Under the pieces are notes generated by a model, which was not told the DNA's origin, made no database searches, and was given only the letters and a program-made list of their open reading frames with translations. A DNA stretch of 64,000 bases, from the NCBI GenBank assembly GCA_028015205.1, contig CM051516.1, positions 39,384,230 to 39,448,229 of the forward strand, read 5' to 3'. Numbering within the stretch: the stretch's first letter is position 1; each line of letters begins with the position of its first letter. The stretch is from Mytilisepta virgata. Lineage: Eukaryota > Mollusca > Bivalvia > Mytilida > Mytilidae. Positions 46,591 through 58,799 of the stretch are shown one piece after another. Position numbers and translations under genes: made by a program.

Positions 46591-48039
46591 TTTTTTTTTT
46601 ATCAACAGCCAGTTTATCAATTTTAATAACTGTACTATCATTTTTTAGCTAATGAACAATGAGGTTAACCTGTAGCACTATTTCAGAACAACAAATGGGA
46701 AAACTGTGAACAGAATGAATACAATGAACAGAAACATTAATGTTCACACTGGCCTCCAGTTTTAAATCGTCTGGTGGCTGTTTCATGTGTTACAAGAGTT
46801 GCATACCGGTCGGCAAGTAAAATATTTGTTTATTTCCGTTTGTTCATGTAATTTTACTGCCATGTTTTTGCACTGACTGTGTCTTTTCTATGTATAAGGA
46901 TATTTAGGAGAGATTCTCGAAACACTATGGACGTCTTTGGAGTTCAATTTTCAAGTTTAACTTATCTAACATGACTACTTTGTCATAATGTCCCATAGTT
47001 ACTATAGAAATGATACATTATTTTCTTGTGTTGAAGAAAAGTGGAATATTAGCCACCGGAGACAAAGCAAACAATCAACGAATCAATCAGTTTTTAATGG
47101 AAACATGTAGTTTTCATAAGGAATCAGTTAGTTGTATTCGAAATTGACTTGTTAGATGTCTCTATTCAATGTAAAAAGCAAAAACAGAGACATTTTTAAA
47201 AGATTGTGTCTGATTTACCGATTTTAATTTTACTACATGTCTCTTTATAGAAGTAATGTGTATTTATGTTTTAGTATAATTTTTCCCAAGCGGATGTGTA
47301 CTCAGAATAATACGGTTGTTATATAATATACCTCTTAATTTGATTAAAATTCACGATCAAGTTGTCCCTGAAGAGACATTTGCAATATTGAGCGGTATAA
47401 GATAGTGTTGTCAGTATGTTTTCGTGGTATTCACTTTATATTATTAATTTTGCATTTCAACTAAAGTTATTATTACGTAGTAAACCGCAGAAAAACTCTG
47501 AAGATGTTTTAAAAAGTATAAGCAGATTTCATTTTTAAAGCACATTTTTACAATATATTTTTCGTTAGTGTATTAAGATAGTTAACATGTTTTTATATTT
47601 CGATTACGATGGTATCACCCAACGTTATTTTGCTTCCTTAATAACAAAAGTTTCAGACATACACTTTATCTTTTTAAATTTTGAGTTGATTTATAGTTCT
47701 GAAATGCTGTTACAAGTAAGATTTTCTCTTACAAAGTTGACATTACCTGGTTTTTTTTTACCCTGAAAGTTTGGATGGAGTTTACAAAAAATAATGATCA
47801 GAGAGTATTGACGTTGAAAATAGAGATTAATGTTTCAACATTTTGAAAAATATTAAGAATTTGGGATAAATAGTTAATACAGAAAATTAACATCTGCAGA
47901 ACAAAGCCATTTAGCTCTAAAATATCTATAATGTCATGTTTATTGCATTAATACTTTAAAGACAAGATATGTATAGTTAGATTTCAAGTCTGGAATAGAC
48001 ACCTCACAGGACTTGACACTTCTCTGGATCACATGATAT

Positions 48040-48114
48040 CACTCCCTGTTTTTAGTTGGAGTTTACATTGCTAGTGTTTTAGTTTCTGTGCTGTCTTGTT
48101 CAACATTTTTTTAG

Positions 48115-48146
<32 letters not shown>

Positions 48147-48330
48147 GATTTCGAATTAAGCCCTTTTCCCACTTTGCCTGTTATTGGATTTCGAATTACG
48201 GGCCTTTCCCACTTTGTCTGTTATAGGATTTCGAATTACGGACTTTTCCCACTTAGTCTTTTATTGGATTTCGAATTACAGACTGTTCCCATTTTTTGTT
48301 GCTTTGGTATTATTTTTCCGATATTTAAAT
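48040..48330 (+). repeat. Retroelement 3' tail with a 40-bp minisatellite
   Basis: 'cattgctagtgttttagtttctgtgctgtcttgtt' is the tail also seen (minus) at 40440-40500. After a TA run (48114-48140) a 40-bp unit, TTATTGGATTTCGAATTA + cgggcctttcccactttgtctg, is repeated at 48141, 48181, 48221 and 48261. A single related unit stands at about 40315-40365 on the minus strand. The 105-codon ORF is a repeat product. Confidence 0.75.
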
Positions 48331-48999
48331 ATTCCGTTTTGAAAGACATAGACATGCATGTCTCTTGTACCTTAGGTACCTTACCAAATTTTAGGTTTAA
48401 ACGATTTGAATAACTTTAAGCAAATGTCACCCTCATACAATTAAACAGAGTAATCCTTCTTAGTTAACTTTAAGGGGACAAACATTTAAAGAACACAGAA
48501 TTCTAACCCACGCATCCAGATCCTCGGAATAATGCCGGCTTAATTCTTTCTCATAATGTTTTTATAACATTTGATTTTGCAAACCATTGGTAATTGATGA
48601 CATTAAGACTTATTACATAACAAGTAAAAGGGCTTAAATGGAATCTAGTCTGCATGGCGAGTCTGTACTAGACATTTACATTAATGTTCCTTTTTTTTTA
48701 CTTCTTTTATAACGGCCTATTCTAAAATGTCATGGGATTCTTGATCACAAACGGAATAAAAATTCACTTATATATGAAACAGAAATTAAAAAAAATAGGT
48801 TAAGTTTTTACGTTAACATTACATTTATGAATTGTATATTTCCTCGAGGGCATTGTCCATTCGGAAGTATACCGGTGAATCAGTTTGAAATTACGTTTAA
48901 ATTGGGTTCAAATCACTCAGCTAAAAGTAAAAATTACCTGAAAATTCGCGCACTATATTTAGGAGTATCTCCCACGTGCACATCTCTGTCCCTGTGTGG

Positions 49000-49160
49000 T
49001 TTTGAATTTACACGTGCCCTTTTGGTCATTTGGGTTTTTTTTCAACATTTTGGATTATTTTTTTGGTTTTCAACACTTTAGGCCTAGAACAAAACTGATG
49101 AGTTTTAAATCGACAAAGTGCACATCTTCCGCACCAAATTAATTATCACGGAATTTAGTA
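49000..49160 (+). repeat. Hammerhead-ribozyme repeat, decayed copy
   Basis: Shoulder 'tggttttcaacactttaggcctag', CTGATGA (49095-49101), stem II GTTTT/CGAC region, GAAA reduced to AAA by one lost base, then GTGCACATC (49118-49126) and 'ccgcaccaaatta'. Core disrupted, so inactive as it stands. Confidence 0.6.
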
Positions 49161-49187
49161 GAAATTGCTGAGTACACCTATGATATA

Positions 49188-50192
49188 AATGAGATAATTT
49201 TACTCAATATAGAAAGAAACGAATGTGACGACTTTTTATGCGAGCAAGTAAATGTAAATGCGACATTTTAATGTTTGGCTTGATAATTATTTCAAATGAA
49301 AATAACAGAAAAATTTTAAAAAAAAACTCCATCAAGCCCTTCTTTTAAAACCCACTGCATACCAATGATACCTTACTCTAGACAAAATGCTGCAAAACCT
49401 GTGCAATTTGAGGTTTTGATTTTAATTGTTTGAAGCTTTGTATCACTGCTATCCTTTCTCTTGAGGAATCGTGTGTAGCAGGAAATAAATTCGTAAATCT
49501 TCTCAAATTTATATTTTCCTTTAAATTTTAAATTTCCAATATTCGGATTGATCAGTATTTGACTTGGAATATATTTACAAGTCCTAAAATTTGAAATGCT
49601 TTAAGAAATCCAGGCCTGAATCTGTGATTTGAGTCTTTAATACATGTAAACAAAAATTTGATTATTAAATATTGCTTTTCATCTATAAATTTATCGCTGC
49701 ACTAGTTTTTGATCATATCTCTGCGGTCTTATAAAATTTCAAAAATTATAATTAATCGAAGATTACTGATTGTATTTTATCTGTCCGTATATATATATAT
49801 ATATACTAAACATAGTGTCAGGATAGATCAGGAAGAGGTTTCGGTACCCATAAAACCGGTTTAACCCCACCACTGTTCAGTGTCTGTACCTAGTCAGACT
49901 ATCCTGACTGTTGTGTTTATGTTTGTGTTTTGTATTCTTTATGTTATTTTTTGTCCAGAGTTCTGTCTGGTGACATTGACTGATTGGTATGTCAGTGTTG
50001 ACCTTTTCTGTTATCCATTTTGTTGTCACGCTGAGATCATTTTACGTAATATAGAAAAAAACGAATGTGATGACTTTTTTTATGTGATCAAGTAAAATTA
50101 AATGCGACATTTTAATGTTTGGCTTGATAATTATTTCAAATGAAAATAACAGGAAAATTTAACAAAGACGTCAAACCCTTCTTTTAAAACCG
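49188..50192 (+). repeat. Duplicated block interrupted by other repeats
   Basis: The text 'gataattttactcaatatagaaagaaacgaatgtgac' through 'aacagaaaaatttt' and 'cccttcttttaaaacc' at 49188-49345 recurs at 50032-50192 with few changes. Between them are the 430-bp block (49365-49795) and the mussel-type tail repeat (49830-50030). Confidence 0.65.
49365..49795 (+). repeat. 430-bp block, copy 1
   Basis: Shares many ordered phrases with 54345-54775: 'actctagacaaaatg.tgcaaaac', 'atattcggattg.tcagta.ttgacttggaat', 'catctataaatttatcgctgcacta', 'ttactgattt..attttatc.gtc'. Followed by a TA run. Chance ORFs only. Confidence 0.65.
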
Positions 50193-50302
50193 ATTTATAG
50201 TTGGATCAATATTGAACGTTTAATAATATTATACGAATGCAAAATACAAATGGGTTAACATTACAAATTTACGATTATTTCAATATCAAATTGAGCCATT
50301 TG

Positions 50303-50941
50303 TATGGCAAGCCGTTTAATTATTTATTCTAACTTCAAGATATCTCATATAATATAAAAGATATCTCATATAATATATAATATATCTTATATAATCTAGT
50401 TTTTATAAGATATTATATGAGATATCTTATAAAATATATAAGATATCTCATAGAGTATATAAGATATCTTATATTTTTTATATAAGATATCTTATATACT
50501 TTATAAGATATCTCATATATTTTACAAGATATCTTATATGGTTTATAAGATATCTCATATAGTTTATAAGATATCTCATATAATTTAGAAGATATCTTAC
50601 AAAGAAAATTATATGAGATATCTTATAAACTATATAAGATATCTTATAAACTTTATGAGATATCGTATATGCTTTAGAAGATATCTTATAAAGTATATAA
50701 GATATCTCATAAAGTATATAAGATAGCTTGTAAAATATATGCGATATCTTATAAAGTATGTAAGATATCTTATATAAAAATATTTATAAGCTATGTCATA
50801 TAGTTTATAAGATATCTCATATAATTTATAAGATATCTTATAAAGAAAATTATATGAGATATCTTATAAAAGTATATGAGATATCTTATAAAGTTTATAG
50901 ATATCTTGAAGTGGGAATAAATAGTAAAACGGCTTGCCATA
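50303..50941. mobile_element. Palindromic MITE with TATGGCAAGCC ends (expanded form, 639 bp)
   Basis: Ends TATGGCAAGCCGTTTAATTA and GTAAAACGGCTTGCCATA are inverted copies and are flanked by CATTTG on both sides (50297-50302 and 50942-50947), a 6-bp target duplication. Between ACTTCAAGATATC shoulders the whole interior is some 30 variants of AGATATCTYATATA with 15-25-bp spacing, many with GATATC. Same family as 2230-2377 but with the internal array greatly expanded. Confidence 0.88.
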
Positions 50942-50947
50942 CATTTG

Positions 50948-52702
50948 AGAAATAAAGTTAAATACAAATGTACTTGTCTTTGTAGTACATGTTGATTGCA
51001 ATTATGAAAATAATATTTACAGGATATTTAGTTCGAGGGAAGTGTAGAATATATACAAAAAAATCCAAATTAATTTTATTTTATATACGTCATTTTGGCA
51101 GAGCTTTTGAGTCTGTATTTTTCTTCTTATTTTCTTCTTTTTTTCTTTTTTCTTTGTTCACATAATGAGTTCATTTTGCTAACTATGTACGTGTAGATGC
51201 CACTTAGTGGATGTGTAGATTTTCAGCAAGGAATGTGGCTATTTGGAAGCATATTCATGTATAACAGCGTGTATGTACTTTTTATAAAATCGTAAGTATT
51301 CATTAGAAAAATAACCTTAAGAATTATCTTATTTAATATACTCCAATTTTTGGAGCTACAAAACTTACCTTTCTTGAAAAGTTTCACTTCTTATACTGAA
51401 ATACAATACATGTGTATAATGTTTTCCTTGTTTTCCCAACATAGTTGCGAGCTGTTTACCTGAATAGATAAAAAAATCACCTTTCGTTGTTTGACATTTT
51501 ATTTATTCATAATTTCAGAACACATAAGGACATATTGAATATTCTCTGTCAGATTTCTCAGACATATACATGACAATCTCCATGTTGATCAGTTAACTGT
51601 AAATCAATATGAAAAATACATTGTGATAGGGAGAAAATATTGCTATTAATCAATGAAATCCGTCACTTCTTCAGTGCGTTAACTATCTTTTGACCGAAAC
51701 TGACATGATAACATTATTTGTGCATTAGACAACACGTAATTAATAGAAATCTGATAAACAGAATCTTGATTACTGTTCATTTGACATTCTGATTCTGCTG
51801 CGAAACTAACGAAGGTAAGAAAACTTGTTTCTTCATTATCTGTCTTACGTCAAATTTTCCAACAAAACATATACAATATCAATTTCATAAATATTTTTAA
51901 AATTTTGTTAATTTTTAGCGATATAATAAGTCTTGAGTGTATAATAGGTAATGCCATTCTAAATAATGGTGTATTTGACAAGCAACTTCTATAACTTGCA
52001 TCTTGTCATTAGTGCAACAAATGTACAAGCCAAAAATGTGCAAAGCAGCAATAAATACCTGAGCCGACTTGGACTAGATCTTACCTGCATTTTTGCTATG
52101 GGGAGACCTTCTTGATGGGGGGTTGTCAGGTCATAATACGGAAAGCCTGACCGCGGACCATAGTGTGCAACGAATGCCACGCTCTATGAACGCTTAAGAC
52201 CCCTTTTGTACTTTTCGACAAAAGAGTAGGATAATGTCCGCTACAGAAGGCTAAATTATCCTACCCTTCCCAAACATCCACCTGTTTACAGTGGCAGTGA
52301 AAATCGGTTCCCCTTTTGCCACATCCCTATTTGAATTGTTTTTGATAAGTTGCTGAACTGGTTCTCGTCCTGAAGATGCACCAAGTAATTGCCACCGGAC
52401 TTTAAGCAAACAACAATCATTCATTGTTTTGGTCCTTATTGTTTTATTCCTTACAATATTTTGGTGATTATTTTTGGTGTTTTACTCAGTTTTGTTCCCT
52501 AGCTTGCCTGACGAAGGTTTATCCAGAAATGAACATCATACTAATGGAATTTGGAAACCTGAGTTCATTACAAATGCAGAGCTAATAAACAAGCGAAGGA
52601 TATATATATACTGAGAGTCATTCATCATTTTTCCATGGCAACGTTTATAAATGTGCTTTTAAAACTATAAGTTCAGTCATTTATAATAATTTCACTTTCT
52701 GG
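50948..52702. other. Non-coding stretch with a repeat fragment
   Basis: Mostly unique AT-rich DNA. The part at about 51980-52430 is GC-richer and ends 'gttgctgaactggttctcgtcctgaagatgc', 'ttgccaccggactttaagcaaacaacaatcattc', the 3' end of a dispersed mollusc element. The minus-strand ORF within is not recognised. Confidence 0.45.
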
Positions 52703-53064
52703 TGATGGATGAATTATTGTTTAACGTCCAGTGGCAACCAGGTGCATTTCACGGCGAGAACATGTTAATATGATAATGAATATGATCCCTGCTCTGTACT
52801 AGACCGACACACTGAGCCGGATTTTTAATGTGCTAGCTCACGAGGTAACTCTCCGCAGGAAGACATATCACCCCACACGGACACATTATACTGGCTCCGG
52901 GCCGATCAGTCGATCCTTGCTCTTACTCCTAGATGCTACGTGTTTACCGGGGAAGCAAACAAAATACCAATTTTAATGTCTTTGGTTTGATCCGGCCTGA
53001 GATCGAACCCGCGATCTTCCAGACTCGGGGCGAACACACTACCACGAGACCACCGAGGCGGTCT
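52703..53064 (-). mobile_element. tRNA-derived SINE, minus strand
   Basis: Reverse complement starts CCGCCTCGGTGGTCTCGTGG (A-box-like TGGTCTCGTGG), continues GTAGTGTGTTCGCCCC, and has the B box GGTTCGATCTC (plus 53000-53010). A body of about 300 bp follows, ending near 52703 with 'actggacgttaaacaataattc', a common molluscan SINE 3' end. The tRNA part would be transcribed by RNA polymerase III. Not a functional tRNA gene, because acceptor-stem pairing and anticodon context are not kept. Confidence 0.75.
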
Positions 53065-53539
53065 TCGCTTTTTTGAAGCCTTTTAATACCAAGAATATGA
53101 GTAATGCTTTAAATATCAAACGACAACTGAAATACATTGTATAAGTGTATGAAACAAAGCATTTGTTTCAAATTTATGTTTTATTTTGTTCTAGCCGTGT
53201 TCGTTTTGTAATTTAACGTTCACACTGTCACGGGATGCCATGAGAGAAATGTTTCTCTTGCAAGGTGGGAAAAATTTGTTTAAGATACGTCTTTTTCCTC
53301 TCTTTTTTGACGAAAGAACTGAAATAGATACAGATAACGTTTTTGTTTTATTTCAATGAATTTTCTTATCATAGGATTTATTTAAATAACAACTCATAGT
53401 AATATATATATTGGAATACTGTATAATTTGTCATAAGGGAATACTGTTGACTAAACGACATATTTCTATGTCAAGCTTTCGCCCTATTAGCCACATATTA
53501 TTTCTTTATGACTAATAAGAAAACGTTAACGACAAAATC

Positions 53540-53880
53540 CCTACTGTGTGTCTCACATACTACAAAACTCCAGACCTCATCACTATTCCGTCTAAAACAA
53601 CAATTTTAAGTATTTCTTAAAAGTCAACATGGATCAAAACTTGCACATAATCTACAAGGTCACATTTGTTTGTGATGACGTCATATATGATGCAAACATT
53701 AATGAAATGCACACAATAATTAGAAAATAATCTCTCGTTAAATATTTGGGACAACGACAATAATTCATTAAGACTATTGGAAAGAAAATTAAGGTATTGT
53801 AATACTTTTTACTTTCATTTCAAAGAAACATTTGAGATATTCCCGAAATACCACTTGTAGCTTGAAAAAAGACACACAGT
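53540..53880 (+). repeat. Diverged dispersed repeat (copy 2)
   Basis: Shares the ordered blocks 'actgtgtgtctcacatact', 'agtcaacatggatcaaaac', 'tcacatttgtttgtgatgac' and 'agactattggaaagaaa' with 34212-34580. Confidence 0.5.
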
Positions 53881-54229
53881 AGGTTCGTATGGATTGATTA
53901 TATACAAGATATTTAACACCCTAAATATTTAAGGCGATACCCCTGTTATGTAGTGTTAATTAATCGCTGGTGATCTCCTCCTTTGTCATTGGATCAGAAA
54001 TGACACGATTTAGAGATGCACGTGTTAAAATTTACAGTTGATAAACTTCTGTTAAAAGAAAGATTTCAGCTGCTTTCGGGTAAAGTTGACAATAACTACA
54101 TGTAGATTTGGCTTCACTGTTTGATGTTATATTGTTGACTGTTTTTCGTCTTTTTGGTGATGTTTTTTGGCTTTCAAAGTTTTGTTCACAAGCGTACTTG
54201 TTGAAGCTTAATACAGAAATATTCTACTG

Positions 54230-54330
54230 TACGCAGCTTCTGGTTTTCAACATTTTGGCGTTCTGCATAACTAGGTAAGTCAACGATATCTGAATATCTT
54301 ATTCATCTTGTGCATCCGATTGATTTGTAA
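54230..54330 (+). repeat. Hammerhead-ribozyme repeat, strongly decayed copy
   Basis: Shoulder 'tctggttttcaacattttggcg' is kept; the core is reduced to CTAGGTAAG and AACGAT; the 3' part 'attcatcttgtgcatccgattg' matches the stem III/stem I end of the family. Followed, as at 49.0 kb, by a copy of the 430-bp duplicated block. Confidence 0.5.
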
Positions 54331-54344
54331 TGCGTGCGAATGAT

Positions 54345-54775
54345 TCCGTACTCTAGACAAAATGATGCAAAACTTAACATATACGGTATGAGGTGCTAAT
54401 TTTAAGTACTCTGAAGTCATTTGTAGGAATGCTTTTGTATCGCTGGTATCCTTTATCTTAAAGAAACGTGTTGACCAGGACTGATTGAGATTTAAATTCT
54501 AAATTTTTAATATTCGGATTGGTCAGTAGTTGACTTGGAATATTAGTACAAGTCCATCAGAGACGTCCTAAAATTTGGCATTTCATCGCAAAAATGTGTA
54601 TGTGTGTTGTAAATAGTGATATGCGTATTTATTACATGTACAAAGAAATGTTATTACTGATGTTCATCTATAAATTTATCGCTGCACTAATATTTTTATC
54701 ATATATCTGCGCTATTGTAAAACTTCAAAATTTTAATTATGAAGATATTACTGATTTGATTTTATCCGTCGGTAT
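54345..54775 (+). repeat. 430-bp block, copy 2
   Basis: Second copy of the block at 49365-49795, about 5 kb away in the same orientation, and preceded in both places by a decayed hammerhead repeat. A third piece ('tatttcttcgcaaaaatgtgtatatgtgttgtaaacagtg') recurs at 54940-54980. Confidence 0.65.
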
Positions 54776-55904
54776 ATAAATCGAATATGTCGAACAATAT
54801 TTTGTCACGTGTCAAGATTGGTCTGATGATTACTTTCATAGTAAATAGCTACCCGTCACATGAAACTCACTAAATTAAGTAAAAACGTAACAATATTTTT
54901 AGTTCAATTAAAGATTTGACCAGATTATTACCTATATGGTATTTCTTCGCAAAAATGTGTATATGTGTTGTAAACAGTGTGGCAATATCTCCTTCTGACT
55001 CCTTTTTAGCTGTCTTCACAATGGATCGAGAGTCATGATAGTTGACTTGTTTCCTAAGGATCTTGTACACAGTACGAAAATGTATAGTACTTAAGATAAT
55101 TGGGATATTTTACTTAGCTATAATGTGATTTTGGTAGTTAGGGTAATTTTTGTTTAAGGTTGTTTTATATGTATTTTAAATCGCACCCAACTGAATCAGT
55201 AATCTCTTCATAATTAAAATTTTGAAGTTTTACAAAACAGTCACTAACATTGCTTTGAGCAGAATTACTAGAGTGCATATTACTTGAACACTTTGGTTTG
55301 TTTCTAATAAGGAATTAAATGAAGCAATAAAATAAATATCATATTATAGTTCACTTAAATTTAGAGTTTTTGCAGATGGCTGGTTGAAAAGGAAAAGTTG
55401 ATATGATGGGGAAAAACAGATAAAAAAAAAAAAAACAATTCTTTGTGTGTAGAAATCTAATTAAATTAGTCAGGCAAATTTATCATTACCAATTGTACTT
55501 TATTTGTCTTCTGTTGCGTACGTTGAAATCATTATTCAACTTGAAAGATAGTATGCGTTTAATATTATTGTCTACAAACTGGTAAACAAAAGTACTCCCC
55601 TAGGTCAAATAAAAGATACATTTAAAGTGGATGTGCTTATTTCAAAACCATTTAGACGAAAACGAATACTGACGTTGATGGACAAAGAATTGAAGATGAT
55701 GAATTATACGGTGAACTAATGAAAAAAAGTATTAATAAAAGCTCTAGTTTAATAGTGAATTCGGAAACAAGTTATAACAACTTATGCTAATCTATCTAAG
55801 CTCGGTGGTGTGAGAGCGGCCATTGTAGCCGTAGCTCAGGCTTCTGGTTTTGAAGGTTAAACCTTTGAGCGATAGTTTTAATACTTTAATACTAAGTTCA
55901 CTTT

Positions 55905-56115
55905 TTAGTGGGAATTCCATGTGAACAATATATAGCAGGAACTGCTTACCCTTCCGGGGCACCTGGGTTCACATCTGGGTTTTATAGGAGTTCGTGTTGG
56001 TCAATGTTTTTAGTTTTCTGTGTTTATTTGTTGTGTTTGTGGTTGTTCATTTGTCTTCCCGGATTTGCCTATCCAATGGATTACGGTTTTTTTAATTGCT
56101 CCTTAGGTATACTTG
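55905..56115 (+). repeat. Retroelement 3' tail repeat
   Basis: 'gcaggaactgcttacccttccggggcacctgggttcac' and 'ggagttcgtgttggtcaatgtttttagttttctgtg' match the family at 36240-36620. The ORF across it is spurious. Confidence 0.6.
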
Positions 56116-56929
56116 TCCTCTTTTGATATTAGCCTTTGATTTCCAATACCAGAGATGTATGCAAGATTCTGTTACTTTGACACAGTGGAAAAACTTCATT
56201 CACCTTATGCCTCTCTGGCACTCTCAAACATATTTAATTGTCAACATGCCTTTTGAATAAATTGTTACCTATATGTTAATATAGCTTGATTTTTATTATA
56301 ACAACATGAATTATTGTTGTTGATGGCATTGATTCTATTGAGATTTTATGAGGTACCTTCTTACTTTCACTCATAACTATAGACTGAGGAGAGTTAAAAA
56401 ATGTCTTGAAAAATTAAGTTCAGAGAAATAAAGTGTTCAACTTTCTTCCCAAATCCAAGATTCCGATGTTTTTTTTTCACAAAATCCAAAAATAAAACGC
56501 AAAACTCTCAATCCTTGCGTCATCTCTAGATGATAAAATATCCAAATATGTCCCTTACCAACATAAAAAAATCTTTCAAACGTCCCTTTAAAGTTTTAAT
56601 GTTGCTGGTCAAGAAAACAATATTGTTGAAGGTTTGAAAACGTCATTCTAAAAGGTTGTGTACTACATGTCCGATAAAAATAAAATGACTTTCCTGTGTA
56701 TTCTCTTATATTGCTTACCTGTATCAATGTAATATCAAATAAAAGTCTAGTCAGAAAAATGTCTCATTATAAAAAATTAGTTGACTATGTCCTGTTACAT
56801 ACATTGTAATTATAGAAAATTGTTTTGAAGGTAGACTGTATTCTAATCAAATAAGATATCCAAAAGCATTCTCTACGGTTTTAAAATTCACATTAACAAG
56901 CATACAAATATATTGTACTTTATCATATA
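56116..56929. other. Non-coding stretch
   Basis: AT-rich unique DNA; nothing recognised. Confidence 0.4.
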
Positions 56930-57108
56930 CTAAATACAGGAATTTTGAATATACGATAAAGCCCACGATGTTGGTCCGTACCTGACGTCTATGACGTCAT
57001 ACCCTTTATCGCATGGCTTACCCTTTATCATATAGCTTTTTTCATTTTTTTTTCAATTTTATTCTTTTTGTTTTTTTTTTTTTTTTTTTGGGGGGGGGGG
57101 GGGGGTGT
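56930..57108 (+). repeat. Dispersed repeat, right copy of an inverted pair
   Basis: Reads 'ctaaatacaggaattttgaatatacgataaagccc', 'gacgtcataccctttatcgcatggc', 'ttaccctttatcatatagc', then T-rich sequence and a G run (about 57091-57106). It is the reverse complement of 26325-26490, about 30 kb away. Confidence 0.7.
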
Positions 57109-58690
57109 AATAAACAGAATAACTAATCTTCAAATTCGAGTACCAAAAATCTGTATATGTAATTCTCGACCGAAGAACACTTACAATTCGTTCATGCGCT
57201 ACATGCATTCGTGAATTAATAGTGTTGATCCGCCACTCGTTGTAGATTTTAGAGTTTGAATGTCAACATTAGTTGCACTATAATATATCAACTGAAAATG
57301 TCAACACATATAATTTAAATCATGTAAAGGATTTCAATTTGTAGTAAGATTTTTTTTCTGTCATTTCGGCCATCCTCACTTCCCATCTATTTCTTCGAAT
57401 TTTCTCAATCTGTAATGAGAGAAAATTTATCATTCATACATAAAGATGTAGGATAATGTAATTTCACACTCGGGATCATATTTATATAGTCAGACAATGT
57501 CTGACAGAAAAATGTGATCCCTCGGGTGGAATTCCCCTTTCTACATCTCTCTTTATGAAAGATAGTTATAATATTTTCGTCAGAACTCAGCCGATCTCAA
57601 GTCTTGTGAATCCGCACTATTTATAAATTTACGCTTTACACAGAGCAAATGATTTCCTGAGTCTTCTTTATTATTTCTGTATTTTTACATCTAGCAAGTT
57701 TATTGGTAGAAATTAAATTGATTTATGGGAATCTCAGGTGTTTTACTGAATGTTACATCCTATACATGTACACCATAAGGGTTGAAAGGAAATAATGTTA
57801 ATAAAATAAAAAAAAACCTCCATTTTAATTAGTAAAACCGGATACAGAGTTGATGTTCATGGTCATTCTATATACAAAAGTTCATGATAAAAGGGACGGC
57901 TTTTATTTTCCAATTTCCTAAAATTCTCTTTCTTGAAGGAGACATGCCTGTGGCGCAATCTTATTTTGTGTATATTTCATAGACCTTCCGTCTATGTTAG
58001 AAGATTTTAATGAGCGAAACTATAGGATTATTTCTAACTGCATAGATTTCACGAGTCGCTTAATCTTTTTATAATAGCTATCAACATCCTTTACCTAATC
58101 ATCCGGCTCAGTAAAAGCACTTATTATGAACGAGCTTCTGTCGTAATATTGTGAATAAATGCAAACGTCTTGCCAATGAAAATAACCCATTCGGGCGAAT
58201 AAAAAAGTACCAAACATCTTTTCACAATATTCAGGCTAAAAATATAAAAGTTTATGTCATTCAGTTTAAATTGCTTCAAATGGGTTAAAGACTTTATTAC
58301 CTGAATTGTATTCCAGGACGAAATACGTTGTACAGCTAAACCCCTTTGTTATTTCTTCATTCATATCTTCGTTTAATAATTCAACAGTATACGACCAGCA
58401 GCTGTGACATTCTTGACAGGGTTTTTTTTCTACGAAAACGGGCACATTTTGATACTTCTGTCTAAATTAAGCACTGTACAACCAATTATATCATTTATAG
58501 CTAGTAATCATATTGTATTGGCTTTTATTTGACTAACAATAGAATGTAAGCCTAAATATATGATAAAACCTGTCAATACAATACAAAATGTCAAAGTATT
58601 CCAATACGACACATATCCGTCCAATATGCCATATTGAACTAGTCAATATGACATATTGGACCGGTTTGTCAATAAAGGTATAATCGCGCA
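57109..58690. other. Non-coding stretch
   Basis: A weak inverted repeat lies at about 57448-57535 (cactcgggatcat / atgtgatccctcggg). The remainder is AT-rich without a gene. Confidence 0.35.
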
Positions 58691-58698
58691 AGGTTCTC

Positions 58699-58799
58699 TA
58701 TATTGGCTTAGTTATTGGTCCTTGACTAACCATATTGGACTCCGGCTTCGCATCAGTCTAATATTGCCATGCCTCGGACCAATAACTAAGCCAATATGG
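58699..58799. repeat. Fold-back element, about 100 bp
   Basis: TATATTGGCTTAGTTATTGGTCC (shortened here) at 58699-58721 is mirrored by GGACCAATAACTAAGCC at 58776-58799; inner text also partly mirrors (CATATTGGAC). A G run follows at about 58927-58940. Confidence 0.6.

Noticed and set aside
48096..48413. A 105-codon ORF with repeated LLDFEL/ISNYGL segments.
   Set aside because: Produced by a 40-bp minisatellite in a retroelement tail; 40 is not a multiple of three, so the frame rotates between units.
53000..53064. A tRNA gene on the minus strand.
   Set aside because: A and B boxes are present but the cloverleaf cannot be completed and a SINE body follows directly.
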